Positions 17,326 through 26,009 of a stretch of DNA of 40,705 nt are shown in pieces. Position numbers and translations under genes: made by a program. Positions within the stretch are counted from its first letter, which is position 1. Each line of letters opens with the position of its first letter. A model generated the notes under the pieces. That model made no database searches, was not told the DNA's origin, and saw only the letters and a list, made by a program, of their open reading frames with translations. Origin of the DNA: Candidatus Rokuibacteriota bacterium. GTDB lineage: Bacteria; Methylomirabilota; Methylomirabilia; Rokubacteriales; CSP1-6. The DNA lies in NCBI GenBank assembly GCA_003221515.1, contig QHSI01000116.1:1-40705 (forward strand). Direction: 5' to 3'.

Positions 17326-18378
17326 TCAGGGCCGCAGCATCACCTTGATCGCGCGGTCTTCCTTGCGGTCGAAGATCGCGTAGCCGCGCGGCCCATCGGA
17401 CAGCGGCATGGTGTGGGTGATGATGCTCGCCGGCCGGAGCTTGCCCGCCTGAACGAGCGGCAGCAGCGGCGACATGTAATTGCGCGCGTTGCAGATCCCC
17501 ATCTTGAGCGACAGGTCCTTGAAGAAGGCTTCGCGCGCCGGGAAGCCCATGCTCGACTCCACGTAGACGCCCACCGACGAGACGGTGCCGCCCGCGCGCA
17601 CGGCCTGGATCGCCTGGGTGAACGGGGTCTCGTGTCCGACGCATTCGAGCACGACGTCGGGCCCGCGGCCGCCCGTGAGCGCGCGGAGCTGCTCGGCCGG
17701 ATCGCCCCGCTCGAGATTGACGGGCTGGGCGCCAAACGCTTCGGCCAGCTTCAGGCGATAGTCGACCCGATCGACGGCGAAGAGCCGCGCCGGACCGAAG
17801 AGCTGCGCGGACTGCATCGCGAGCAACCCGACGGGCCCGGCGCCGAACACCGCGACGGCGTCGCCCGGGCGGATCCCGCCGTTCTCGGCGCAGACGTACC
17901 CGGTGGAAAGGATGTCGCCGAGGAAGATCGCGTCGTTGTCGGACATCTCCGCCGGCACGCGCTCACAGAGATAGTCCGCGAACGGCACGCGCACTCGCTC
18001 GGCCTGACCGCCTCCCCACACGTGGCCGAACCGGCCGCCGAAGACCGCCCGCCCGGTCGTGGTGCACTGGGTGGGCAGGCGCCGCCGGCACCATTCGCAC
18101 GAGCCGCACGAGACCGAGAACGGGACGATCACCCGGTCGCCGCGGCGGAACTGGCGGACCTCGGCGCCGAGGTCTTCCACGACGCCCATGAACTCGTGGC
18201 CCATCGTGGCGCCGGTCTGGACGAGCGCGCCGCCGCGGCCGTGGTACTGGTGCAGGTCGGAGCCGCACACCGCGCTCGTGGTGATGCGCACGACGACATC
18301 GGTCGCGTCGACGACGTTGGGGTCGGCGACGTCCTGGGTGCGCACGTCACCGACACCGTGGAACGTGATGGCTTTCAT
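17326..18378 (-). CDS. Zinc-dependent alcohol dehydrogenase (medium-chain family)
   Basis: This 350-residue medium-chain dehydrogenase has catalytic zinc ligands Cys38 (VCGSDLH) and His61-Glu62 (GHEF). The structural zinc is held by Cys91, Cys94, Cys97 and Cys105. The NAD-binding glycine motif is GAGPVGLLAMQ near residue 173. The family oxidises alcohols, polyols or formaldehyde adducts; the sequence resembles threonine/sorbitol-type and FdhA-like members, and I cannot choose. Its ATG shares bases with the ROK kinase stop (ATGA at 18378-18375), so the two are translationally coupled and may work on the same sugar-derived substrate. Confidence 0.92.
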   Translation of the reverse strand: MKAITFHGVGDVRTQDVADPNVVDATDVVVRITTSAVCGSDLHQYHGRGGALVQTGATMGHEFMGVVEDLGAEVRQFRRGDRVIVPFSVSCGSCEWCRRRLPTQCTTTGRAVFGGRFGHVWGGGQAERVRVPFADYLCERVPAEMSDNDAIFLGDILSTGYVCAENGGIRPGDAVAVFGAGPVGLLAMQSAQLFGPARLFAVDRVDYRLKLAEAFGAQPVNLERGDPAEQLRALTGGRGPDVVLECVGHETPFTQAIQAVRAGGTVSSVGVYVESSMGFPAREAFFKDLSLKMGICNARNYMSPLLPLVQAGKLRPASIITHTMPLSDGPRGYAIFDRKEDRAIKVMLRP

Positions 18379-19355
18379 GGCGCTGTCCTCCGCCGTTCGG
18401 TTGTTCTCTCTCGCGTCTCGTAGAGGGCCAGGGCGGCGGCGCCGCGCACTCCGGCCCGCTTGTCTCCCGGCACGATCGCCACGCGCGTCGCGACGAGCGC
18501 CCGGGCGAACGCGTGGTCACGCGCGGCGCCGAGAATCCTGGCCTCGAGCGGCGCCAGCGATCGCGCGACGCCACCGGTGATCACGATCACCTCCGGGTTG
18601 AGCCCGTTCACGATGGTGCCGATCGTCGCGCCGAGCGCGCGGCACGCCTCGTCGACCACCGACGCGGCGACCGGATCGCCCTCGGCGGCGGCCCGAAAGA
18701 CCATGGCGGCGGTGATCGCCGTCGGATCGCCACCGGCGGCGGCCAGCATGCGTGAGCTCGCCTCCCCGGCGATCCGCGCCCGCGCCGCGTCGGCGATCCC
18801 GCGCCCGCTGGCGTAGATCGCCAGGCACCCCCGACCGCCGCAGAAGCATGGGGGTCCGTCGAACTTCACGGGTGTGTGGCCCAGCTCGCCCCCGAAGCCC
18901 GCACCCCGCACGAGATGGCCGTCCAGCACGATACCGCCGCCGACGCCGGTCCCGGCGGCCAGGACGACGAGCGAGGTCGCGCCGCGGGCGGCGCCGAACA
19001 TCCACTCGCCCAGCGCCAGCGCGTTGACGTCGTTGTCGACGAAGACCGGTAAGCCGCAGCGGCGCGCGAGCTCCGGCCCCACCGCCAGTCCGGCGAGCGC
19101 GGGGACGTGAGTCACCGGCTCTCCGACGCGGCCGCTCCGCGTGTCGACGGGACCGGGCACGCCGATCCCGATGGCGGTCCCGCGGCGGCCCATTCGCTGA
19201 CTCACCTGCTCGATCAGCGCGGCGATCGCATCGACGGCCCGGCCGGGGTCCGATCTCTCCGTCGGGGCCGTGACGTCGGCGACGACCTCGCCGCCTTCCG
19301 TCACCACGCCGGCGGCGGTCGTGGTGCCTCCGACGTCCACGCCCACGATCCACAT
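18375..19355 (-). CDS. ROK family sugar kinase
   Basis: This 326-residue ROK protein has the ATP-binding DVGGTTTAAGVV at residues 6-17, the catalytic aspartate in VDNDVNALALGE, and the ELGH motif with the zinc-holding histidine. The zinc motif reads CFCGGRGCLA; the cysteines are intact but the Glu usual after GCL is Ala. No DNA-binding N-terminal domain is present, so it is a kinase (glucose, N-acetylmannosamine or related) rather than a repressor. It follows a YdjC-type sugar deacetylase and overlaps a dehydrogenase, pointing to a small sugar or polyol module. Confidence 0.92.
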   Translation of the reverse strand: MWIVGVDVGGTTTAAGVVTEGGEVVADVTAPTERSDPGRAVDAIAALIEQVSQRMGRRGTAIGIGVPGPVDTRSGRVGEPVTHVPALAGLAVGPELARRCGLPVFVDNDVNALALGEWMFGAARGATSLVVLAAGTGVGGGIVLDGHLVRGAGFGGELGHTPVKFDGPPCFCGGRGCLAIYASGRGIADAARARIAGEASSRMLAAAGGDPTAITAAMVFRAAAEGDPVAASVVDEACRALGATIGTIVNGLNPEVIVITGGVARSLAPLEARILGAARDHAFARALVATRVAIVPGDKRAGVRGAAALALYETRERTTERRRTAP

Positions 19356-19380
19356 CGCGCTCTCGAGGGTTGTCCGCCCG

Positions 19381-20124
19381 CTAGAGCACGCCGAAGTGGC
19401 AGAGCCTGATCCCGAGACTCTCGACCGCGGCGCGCGCGGCCGGCGTCCCGAGGCCGACCATTTCCGTCTCGCGCTGTCGCCCGTAGCGGCTGTACGCGAG
19501 CTCGTCGTCGAACCAGCCGGGATGCGCCATGAACTCCGAGACCCCGAGCGGCAGGGTTTTCAGATGCGCCAGCGTGCGCGCGAGCGACCAGTAAGGGCCG
19601 GGACCCGACTCACCGAAGAAGTGATCCGGCGTCCGGAGGCCCGCGCTCCGTGCCCGCGCGCGCGCCGACTCGTCCTGGCTCCTCACCGGAACGCCGAGGC
19701 GCCGCGCCGCGTCCAGGACGACGTCGGTGACCGGCGCCAGGAGACCGACATGATGATGCGTGTCCAGATGAGTCGGCTTCCGCCGCATCCAAACCACGAA
19801 CCTTTCTATCTGCGCCGACACCTCCCGCTCGACGTCCCGGCCATCGGCACGCGAGGCGGCGTGGCGCGCGTCGCGGACGAAGCGACCGTCCGCGTCCACG
19901 AGCGAGCGCCCCCCCGAGAGCGGCCGGCCCAGCGTGAGGTTCACGTGCAGGCCGACGCCCAGGCCCGAGTCGCGAAGCGCGCCCACGGAGTCGTCGTCGA
20001 TCGCGACGGTGACCAGGGCCGTCGTGCTGCTGACGATCCCGTGGCGATGCGCTGTCAGGATGCCGGCGCTCACCTGGGGCGCGAGACCGAAGTCGTCGGC
20101 GTTGACGATGAGTCGCCGCATCAT
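19381..20124 (-). CDS. ChbG/HpnK family (YdjC-like) carbohydrate deacetylase
   Basis: This 247-residue protein starts with NADDFGLAPQVSAGI, the metal-binding NADD motif of the YdjC family, and has the LDTHHHVG histidine cluster near residue 117. Known members remove acetyl groups from chitooligosaccharides (ChbG) or act in hopanoid biosynthesis (HpnK). No other hopanoid gene is in the window, and the ROK kinase downstream is more consistent with an amino sugar or disaccharide. The start ATG at 20124 lies 7 nt after the methyltransferase stop; a second ATG follows it at once. Confidence 0.88.
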   Translation of the reverse strand: MMRRLIVNADDFGLAPQVSAGILTAHRHGIVSSTTALVTVAIDDDSVGALRDSGLGVGLHVNLTLGRPLSGGRSLVDADGRFVRDARHAASRADGRDVEREVSAQIERFVVWMRRKPTHLDTHHHVGLLAPVTDVVLDAARRLGVPVRSQDESARARARSAGLRTPDHFFGESGPGPYWSLARTLAHLKTLPLGVSEFMAHPGWFDDELAYSRYGRQRETEMVGLGTPAARAAVESLGIRLCHFGVL

Positions 20125-20131
20125 GTGCCGC

Positions 20132-20833
20132 TCATGCGGGGACGGTCCCCTGGATCATGAAGCGCTCGATGGTCGCGGGGGTTCCCCCACCCACCGTGGC
20201 TTCTGTATCGAGCGACCGAATGTGCTCGAGCCGCTCGTACCCGATCCGAGGAAACGATTGGATCTCGCTGGCCACCACCGTGGGCTCGAGCCCGGCGGCC
20301 TCGAGCTTCGCGCAGGCGCGCTTGAGCCCGAGAAACGCGAAGATCGTGAACACGAGCCGCCCGCGCGGCTGGAGATGCGCGCGGGCGCCGCCGATCACCC
20401 GATCCAGGATCTCCCAACCGTCGACGCCTCCGTTGTCGGCCGCGGCTGTCGCGTCGCGCCGCGCGCGGCCTGACGGCGTCGGCATCTGCGGGGGGTTCGT
20501 GCACACGAGGTCGAACCGGTCGTCACCGACGGGCGCCCAGCAGTCGCCGAGGCGCGTGTCGAGGACGACGCCGTTGAGGGCGGCGTTGGCACGGATCACC
20601 TCGACCGCCTCGGGCAGGATGTCGGTCGCGACGACGCGCGCGCCACTCCGGGCGGCCAGCACCGCGGCCAGGCCGAGCCCGGCGCCGATCTCGAGCATGC
20701 GCTCGCCCGGCCTCACGACCAGGTTCCGGCAGAAGAAGAGCGAGCCGGCCTTGGGCGCCTGGACCTGGTCCGGGACGCGGAAGAGACATCCGCGCCAGGC
20801 GAACGTGAGAACGCCGGCGTCGTTACTTTCCAA
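20132..20833 (-). CDS. SAM-dependent methyltransferase with NPP motif
   Basis: This is a class I methyltransferase of about 233 residues. Motif I is LEIGAGLGLAAVLAA, the acidic residue of motif II is in VATDILPEAVEV, and the catalytic CTNPPQMP lies near residue 110. NPP is typical of enzymes methylating exocyclic amines or glutamine (HemK/PrmC, RsmC, TrmN6 type). The frame is open upstream, but that part overlaps the small gene before it in another frame and looks non-coding. I take TTG 20833, which overlaps the end of that gene by 11 nt, as the likeliest start. The true target is unknown. Confidence 0.8.
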   Translation of the reverse strand: MESNDAGVLTFAWRGCLFRVPDQVQAPKAGSLFFCRNLVVRPGERMLEIGAGLGLAAVLAARSGARVVATDILPEAVEVIRANAALNGVVLDTRLGDCWAPVGDDRFDLVCTNPPQMPTPSGRARRDATAAADNGGVDGWEILDRVIGGARAHLQPRGRLVFTIFAFLGLKRACAKLEAAGLEPTVVASEIQSFPRIGYERLEHIRSLDTEATVGGGTPATIERFMIQGTVPA

Positions 20834-21134
20834 GGACCCGGCGGAAGTAGAGCCGGAGCGCTTCCTTGAGCTGGGCCCGCGCGCCGGCCGAGGTCTTCGC
20901 ATCCTCGAGCTGCTCGATGTCGAGCTGCAGCGGGACGCCCTCGCGTTTGACGCCGTCGAGCTCGGCGGTGAGCCCGCAGCGCTCGTCCGACTCGGTGAAG
21001 ACGATCCGCGCCTTCTTGAAGGCTCCGTCGTCCTGGGCAAGCTGCTGCACGGTCTCGACGATCACGCGTTGGATCTCCTCGGCCTCGGCCGCCGGCACGG
21101 TCGAGAACGCGGCAGTCAGGCTGACTTCGGCCAT
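20823..21134 (-). CDS. Unknown 103-residue protein
   Basis: I do not recognise this protein. It is soluble, rich in Ala, Glu and Leu, with an N-terminal MAEVSLTAAFSTV, two likely helices in the first third, then LTAELDGVKREGVPLQLDIEQL and a basic C-terminal helix. The ATG at 21134 has AGGGAG about 8 nt upstream. It lies between gamma-glutamyltransferase and a methyltransferase whose start overlaps its end, so it is expressed with them. No cysteines or histidines suggest a metal site. Confidence 0.7.
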   Translation of the reverse strand: MAEVSLTAAFSTVPAAEAEEIQRVIVETVQQLAQDDGAFKKARIVFTESDERCGLTAELDGVKREGVPLQLDIEQLEDAKTSAGARAQLKEALRLYFRRVLGK

Positions 21135-21159
21135 ACGTGGTCTCCCTTACTCGCCGCGC

Positions 21160-22827
21160 CTAGTGGCCGGCGGCCGCGGCGGGGCGCAGGTGATCCAGGC
21201 CCGCCTCGAGCCCGCGCGGGCCCACACGGATGCCGACCGGCTTGGCGAAGTTCAGCGTCGCGTACGTCTCCTCCCGCGGGGAGACCTCGTGACCGAGCCC
21301 GCGGAGCGCCGTGAGCGCCTTCTCGCCGACCCGGGCGTCGACGAGGAGCTCGCGCCCTTCGTCGTGCAAGCGCGGCGCCTCGATCGCCGCCTGCAAGCTG
21401 CAGCGGGTGTCGGTCAGCGTGGCGATCACCTGAGGAATCGCCGAGATGATCCGCCGGCCGCCCGGCGCCCCGAGGGTGAGGTACGGCTTGCCCTTCTTGA
21501 AGGCGAGGACCGGCACCATGTTGACGAGCGCCCGCTTGCCGGGCGCGATCGAGTTCCGCCGTCCGGGGCGCGGGTCGAACCACATCATGCCGTTGTTCAT
21601 CAAGATTCCCGTACCGGGCACGACGACGTGCGAGCCGAATAGCGACACCGCCGTATGAGTCAGCGCCACCGCGTTCCGCTGCCGGTCGACGACGCCGATG
21701 TGCGTCGTGCAGTCGCCGCCCGCTGCCAGCGCGCCGGCTCCATGCGCTGGTCGGCCGCCCCGGCGTGGGCGCCGGATCTCGGCGGCGAGCTCGCGCGCGT
21801 ATTCCTTGGAGGTGAGCCGGTCCACCGGATTCCTCACGACGGCCGGATCGCCGAGGTGCTCGAAGCGGTCGGCGAAGGCGCGTCGGATCGCTTCGGCCCG
21901 CGCGTGCAGCCCGCGCGCCGTCCCCCAACCGACCGCGCCCGGCGGGAACTGCTCGAGGATGTTCAGGATCTCGAGCGCCGTGATGCCCCCCGTGGACCCG
22001 GGCGAGAACGCGAGCTCGAGCCCACGGTAGGTGCCGACGAGCGGTGGCCCGACCCTCACCTCGTACGCGGCGAGATCCTCTCGCGTGATCAGCCCTCCGT
22101 GGGCGGCCATCGCGTCGTGGATCGCTCCGGCGAGCGCGCCACGATAGAACGCCGCGGCCCCCTCGCGCGCGATGAGCTCGAGGCTTCGGGCGAGATCCGG
22201 GTACGTGACGCGATCGCCTTCCTCCATCCCCGTCGGCGGGCGGTGGACCGAGCGGCCGTTTCTCAGGTAGACGCGGGCGGCTTCGTCGAAGCGGGCAAGC
22301 TCCTCGAGCTGCCGCGCCGTGCTGAGGGTCTGGTACCAGTCGGGGACGAAGCCTTCGCGCGCCAGCGCGATCGCCGGCTGCAACACGTCGCGGAGCGCCA
22401 TGGTCCCGAACCGCTCGAGCGCCAGCGCGAGCCCGGCGACCGAGCCCGGCACCGCGACCGCCAGGTAGCCGCGGTCGTTCGCGGCGCCCTCGACGTTCGG
22501 CCAGGCGAAGAGCCCGCGCGAGATTCCCGGGGCGATCGTGAACATCGACTCGTGGGCGCGTCCGGGGGCGCAGCCGTTGAAGTCGAGCGCCACGGTCTCC
22601 CCGCGCCTGGCCACGTGCACGAGCATCGTGCCGGACCCGCCGATCGTGGACATGAACGGCTCGACCACCGTCATCGCGAACGCGGTGGCGACGGCGGCGT
22701 CGACCGCGTTGCCGCCAGCCTCGAGCATGGACGCGCCCACGCGGGCGCCAACGGGATGCTCGGCCACCACCATGCCCCGCGGGGCGGGCGGAGTCCGCTT
22801 CGTGACGACCAGCTGCGAGTGGATCAC
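21160..22827 (-). CDS. ggt: Gamma-glutamyltransferase family protein
   Basis: This 555-residue N-terminal nucleophile hydrolase matches the gamma-glutamyltransferase family, which cleaves glutathione and other gamma-glutamyl amides. The self-cleavage and catalytic threonine is Thr374 in the DCTTHIGVVD segment; GGNAVDAAVATAFAMTVVEP near the N-terminus and a late APGGRRI glycine loop are also typical. No signal peptide is evident, which is unusual for periplasmic GGT and suggests a cytoplasmic acylase- or CapD-like role. The start is GTG 22827, just after the lipoprotein stop; an internal ATG at MVVAEHP is an alternative. Confidence 0.92.
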   Translation of the reverse strand: MIHSQLVVTKRTPPAPRGMVVAEHPVGARVGASMLEAGGNAVDAAVATAFAMTVVEPFMSTIGGSGTMLVHVARRGETVALDFNGCAPGRAHESMFTIAPGISRGLFAWPNVEGAANDRGYLAVAVPGSVAGLALALERFGTMALRDVLQPAIALAREGFVPDWYQTLSTARQLEELARFDEAARVYLRNGRSVHRPPTGMEEGDRVTYPDLARSLELIAREGAAAFYRGALAGAIHDAMAAHGGLITREDLAAYEVRVGPPLVGTYRGLELAFSPGSTGGITALEILNILEQFPPGAVGWGTARGLHARAEAIRRAFADRFEHLGDPAVVRNPVDRLTSKEYARELAAEIRRPRRGGRPAHGAGALAAGGDCTTHIGVVDRQRNAVALTHTAVSLFGSHVVVPGTGILMNNGMMWFDPRPGRRNSIAPGKRALVNMVPVLAFKKGKPYLTLGAPGGRRIISAIPQVIATLTDTRCSLQAAIEAPRLHDEGRELLVDARVGEKALTALRGLGHEVSPREETYATLNFAKPVGIRVGPRGLEAGLDHLRPAAAAGH

Positions 22828-22834
22828 GGGAGAC

Positions 22835-23326
22835 TTAGGGGACGAGGTACTGCGTGATATCGACCACCGTCGTGTCCTTGAAGTAGAGGCGCCAGCCCGC
22901 CGGGTACAGCCAGGCTTCAGACGCGTCGGTGCCCTTGACGGCGGGCCAGTACGCGCGGGCCAGCTTCTCCATCTCGGCTTTGTCCGTGGTCGCCGCCATC
23001 GGCGAACCCAGCAGGATCAGCACCTGCTCCTTCGTCTGGCCGACCGACACCTGGCGGACGAAGCGGAAGGTCGACACGTCGAGCGAGTTGGCAACCTCGG
23101 GATGCTGGTGCAGGTACTGGGAGATCTTGAGCTCGAGCTGGTTCGTCCAGTGGCGCCGCTCGTCGAAGCTCGGCTCGCGCCCGTTGGCCAGGATCACGCT
23201 CGTCATCCAGAGGTCCTCGGCCATTGGCCCCTGGGTCGTCCGCTGCTCCTTGACCCGAGCCGACGCGCACGCGGCAAGAATCACGAGGCCGGTGACGAGG
23301 AGGATCCGTCTCACGCCTCGAATCAT
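22835..23326 (-). CDS. BamE/SmpA-like outer membrane lipoprotein
   Basis: This 163-residue protein has a lipoprotein signal peptide: basic IRGVRR, hydrophobic core, and lipobox LAAC. The C-terminal half shows a BamE/OmlA-like pattern, with VSVGQTKEQVLILLGSP, then AWLYPAGWRLYFKD and VVDI. BamE supports the beta-barrel assembly machine, but other small lipoproteins share the fold. The ATG at 23326 overlaps the helicase stop (ATGA), fixing the start. It lies in the helicase-GGT run, with no barrel-assembly genes nearby, so the job is uncertain. Confidence 0.82.
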   Translation of the reverse strand: MIRGVRRILLVTGLVILAACASARVKEQRTTQGPMAEDLWMTSVILANGREPSFDERRHWTNQLELKISQYLHQHPEVANSLDVSTFRFVRQVSVGQTKEQVLILLGSPMAATTDKAEMEKLARAYWPAVKGTDASEAWLYPAGWRLYFKDTTVVDITQYLVP

Positions 23327-25980
23327 AACAGGGCCGACTCCAGAACGATGCCACGATCGATCACGCGGGCCGCCTGGGCCAGCAACCGGCCGGTCTCCGC
23401 GTCGACCTCCTCGGCGTCCCCGAGCTGGCGGAGCAGGTCGATGAGCCGGCGCATCGCCCGGATCAGATCGCCCTCGTGGCCGCCGAAGGAGTCCTCCACC
23501 ACGCCGCTCCAGTCGTCCTCGCCGGACGCCCAGCGGTAGACCGAGGGCATGAAACCGGGATGCACGCCGACCGGGACGTTGAGGTGGCGCGCCCGCTGGG
23601 CCTCGTGCACGATGTCGGCGATCCGCGCGAGCTGGTCCAGCTTGCGCTTGAGCTTCGGCCGCTTCTTGAGAAAGAGGCGCGCCACCGCCGGGTCCCCCGA
23701 CCGCGCTTCCTCGATCAGCATCGAGCAGATCGCCGCGGCCTCGGGCGCGCTGACGTTGTCGAAGATCCCCTGCGTCACGCTCTCGGCCACCAGCAGCTCG
23801 TTGTCGTGGCGAAGCCCGGCGATGAGCCGACCCTTCGGCTCGAGCTTGTGGTCGCGCACCGCGCCGAACTGTTCCAGCGTCTCGACGACCTGCAGGAACT
23901 CCTGCCAGTAGGCGCCGCGCAGGTGCTCGAGCTGGCGGCGCCGCACCCCGAGCCGCTCGGTGACGGTCTCGAGCTCGCGCCATTCGCGATCGCACCGGGC
24001 GGTGGCGCCCCACGGACAGCGATGGCACTCGATCGACGACAGGACGGCCTCCGGCCCCTGAGACCGCTCGCGATCGAGCAGCTCGGCCACCGACAGCCGT
24101 TCGAGCTGCTCGGCCAGCTGGCGCAGCCCGCGGCCGTCGTGGCCGCGCCGGTCGTGGTCGCGTCCCTCGCGACCGTCGCGCCGCCAGCGGCCGTCCTCGC
24201 GGGTCTGGCGCCCACCGTCGCGCGGCACGTGCAGCGGCGGCGTGGCCCAGAAGATGCGTTTGATGACGCCGCTCTTCACGCGCACGGTGGCCCCGTGGGG
24301 CAGGAGCGCCTCGATGAGCACGCGGTGGCTGCGGATCGAGTGGACGCCGAGCACCATCGCGAGCGCGGGCGCGCCACCGCGGCGCACCAGGATGAGCCGT
24401 CCGGGCTCGGCCTCCGCCGCCGTGCGCTCGCCGCGCCGGGCACCACGGCCCAGCGCCGGGCGCCGTGCCTCGACCTCCTGACGCGCCCGCCGATAGCGGC
24501 CGATCCGCTGGAAGTCGCCGCAGGGCGCCGCGTAGCCGCGCAGACCTTCGAGCGATGTCTGGAGCGCGGCGACGTCCGCCTCCATCGCGCGGATCCGCTT
24601 GAGGTTCTGATACTGGCCGAACGACGATTCGATCCGACGCCGCAACGCCTCCGGTGGAGCGCCGGTCCCCAGCAGGAGCGCCGCGGACCCGTAGCCGAGC
24701 TTGAACTGGCTCTCGATCGGCTCCGGCGAGCCATCGAGCACGCGCAGCATGTCCTCGAGCCCGTCGCGCGCGTCGAGCGCCACGACGCACGTACCCTCGG
24801 GGTCGATCCCCCGGCGGCCGGCCCGGCCGGCCATCTGGGTGAGCTCGTTGTGGGTGAGCGACCGGAAGCCGCGATCCGTCCGCTTCGTGAGGCCCTGGAG
24901 GACGACGGAGCGCGCGGGCATGTGGATGCCGAGCGACATCGTCTCGGTCGCGAACACGACGCGGCACAGACCCCGCTCGAAGAGGAGCTCGATCAGACGT
25001 TTGAGGCTCGGCAGGATCCCGGCGTGGTGGAGCCCGATGCCCATGCGCAGCGCTTCGAACACGCTCTGGTTCAGCGCCGACTCGCCGACCGTCGGGCTCT
25101 CGCGCAAGAGGTCGCCGATCGCGGTGTCGACCTCGCGCTGCTGCGGCGGCGCCAGCAAGCTCCGACCCTCGGTGAGCACGTCCTGCATGGCGCGCTCGCA
25201 GCCGGCGCGGCTGAAGATGAAGTAGATCGTCGGGAGCCATCCCCGCGCGGCCAGCGCGTCGATCAGGATCGTCGGCTGAACCACCCGGCGCGTGTACCAC
25301 CGGCCGCGGTCGTCACCGCCGCGCGGCTCGTCGCCGATGACCCGCGCGCGCCCGGCGCGGACGTCGGCGAGGGCGTGGATCTCGCCGGCCAGGTCGGCGA
25401 TCTCGTACGAGAGCGGCACCGGCCGGTGCGGGTGGAAGATGGGGACGATGGGCCGGTGGACGATCGAGATCCAGTCGGCGATCTCCTTGACGTTGGCGAC
25501 GGTCGCGGAGAGGGCGACCAGCGCCACGTCCTTGGGGGCGCTGACGATGATCTCCTCCCAGACGGTGCCCCGGCCCTCGTCGCCCATGTAATGACACTCG
25601 TCGAGCACGATGTACCCGAGGCCGTCGAGGCCGCTGCCGTAGAGCGCGTTCCGAAGGATCTCGGTGGTCATGACCAGAATCGACGCGCGCGGGTTCACTT
25701 TCACGTCGCCGGTCAGGATGCCGACCGTATCAGCGCCGAACGCGCGCGTGAAGTCGGCGAACTTCTGATTCGAGAGCGCCTTCAGCGGAGTCGTGTAGGC
25801 TAGACGGCGGCCGGCCGCGAGTGCCTGGTGGATGGCGAACTCGGCGACGAGCGTCTTGCCGGCGCCGGTGGGCGCCGACACGATGACCGACTGGCCCGCC
25901 TCGATGGCGCGAGTGGCCTGAACCTGGAAGTCGTCGAGCGGGAACGAATAGCCCGAGCGGAAACGCTCGAAAAGCTCCAT
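23323..25980 (-). CDS. Ski2-like DEAD/DEAH-box RNA helicase with DSHCT domain
   Basis: This superfamily 2 helicase of about 885 residues resembles the Ski2/Mtr4-like proteins of bacteria. The motifs in order are SAPTGAGKT, TTPLKALSNQK, DECH, SAT, GLHHAGILP, ATETMSLGIHMPARS and QMAGRAGRRGID. The middle is basic and Arg/Gly-rich (near residues 600-650), and the C-terminal third matches DSHCT. It probably unwinds structured RNA or assists RNA turnover. I chose ATG 25980 (MELFERF); GTG 25998 would add six residues but lies upstream of the apparent -10. The gene is divergent from the YciI-like gene. Confidence 0.9.
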   Translation of the reverse strand: MELFERFRSGYSFPLDDFQVQATRAIEAGQSVIVSAPTGAGKTLVAEFAIHQALAAGRRLAYTTPLKALSNQKFADFTRAFGADTVGILTGDVKVNPRASILVMTTEILRNALYGSGLDGLGYIVLDECHYMGDEGRGTVWEEIIVSAPKDVALVALSATVANVKEIADWISIVHRPIVPIFHPHRPVPLSYEIADLAGEIHALADVRAGRARVIGDEPRGGDDRGRWYTRRVVQPTILIDALAARGWLPTIYFIFSRAGCERAMQDVLTEGRSLLAPPQQREVDTAIGDLLRESPTVGESALNQSVFEALRMGIGLHHAGILPSLKRLIELLFERGLCRVVFATETMSLGIHMPARSVVLQGLTKRTDRGFRSLTHNELTQMAGRAGRRGIDPEGTCVVALDARDGLEDMLRVLDGSPEPIESQFKLGYGSAALLLGTGAPPEALRRRIESSFGQYQNLKRIRAMEADVAALQTSLEGLRGYAAPCGDFQRIGRYRRARQEVEARRPALGRGARRGERTAAEAEPGRLILVRRGGAPALAMVLGVHSIRSHRVLIEALLPHGATVRVKSGVIKRIFWATPPLHVPRDGGRQTREDGRWRRDGREGRDHDRRGHDGRGLRQLAEQLERLSVAELLDRERSQGPEAVLSSIECHRCPWGATARCDREWRELETVTERLGVRRRQLEHLRGAYWQEFLQVVETLEQFGAVRDHKLEPKGRLIAGLRHDNELLVAESVTQGIFDNVSAPEAAAICSMLIEEARSGDPAVARLFLKKRPKLKRKLDQLARIADIVHEAQRARHLNVPVGVHPGFMPSVYRWASGEDDWSGVVEDSFGGHEGDLIRAMRRLIDLLRQLGDAEEVDAETGRLLAQAARVIDRGIVLESALL

Positions 25981-25988
25981 CTCGTCCC

Positions 25989-25997
25989 ACACTAGCA
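25989..25997 (-). promoter_or_regulatory. Extended -10-like box before the helicase
   Basis: TGCTAGTGT on the minus strand ends 8 nt before ATG 25980. This fits an extended -10 (TGn plus TAGTGT) with a start site at or next to the coding start and no room for a ribosome site. Confidence 0.35.
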
Positions 25998-26009
25998 CGG
26001 AGGTGCGAC

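Noticed and set aside
23476-25803. Long plus-strand frame opposite the helicase
   Set aside because: Same shadow pattern; the minus strand has all helicase motifs.
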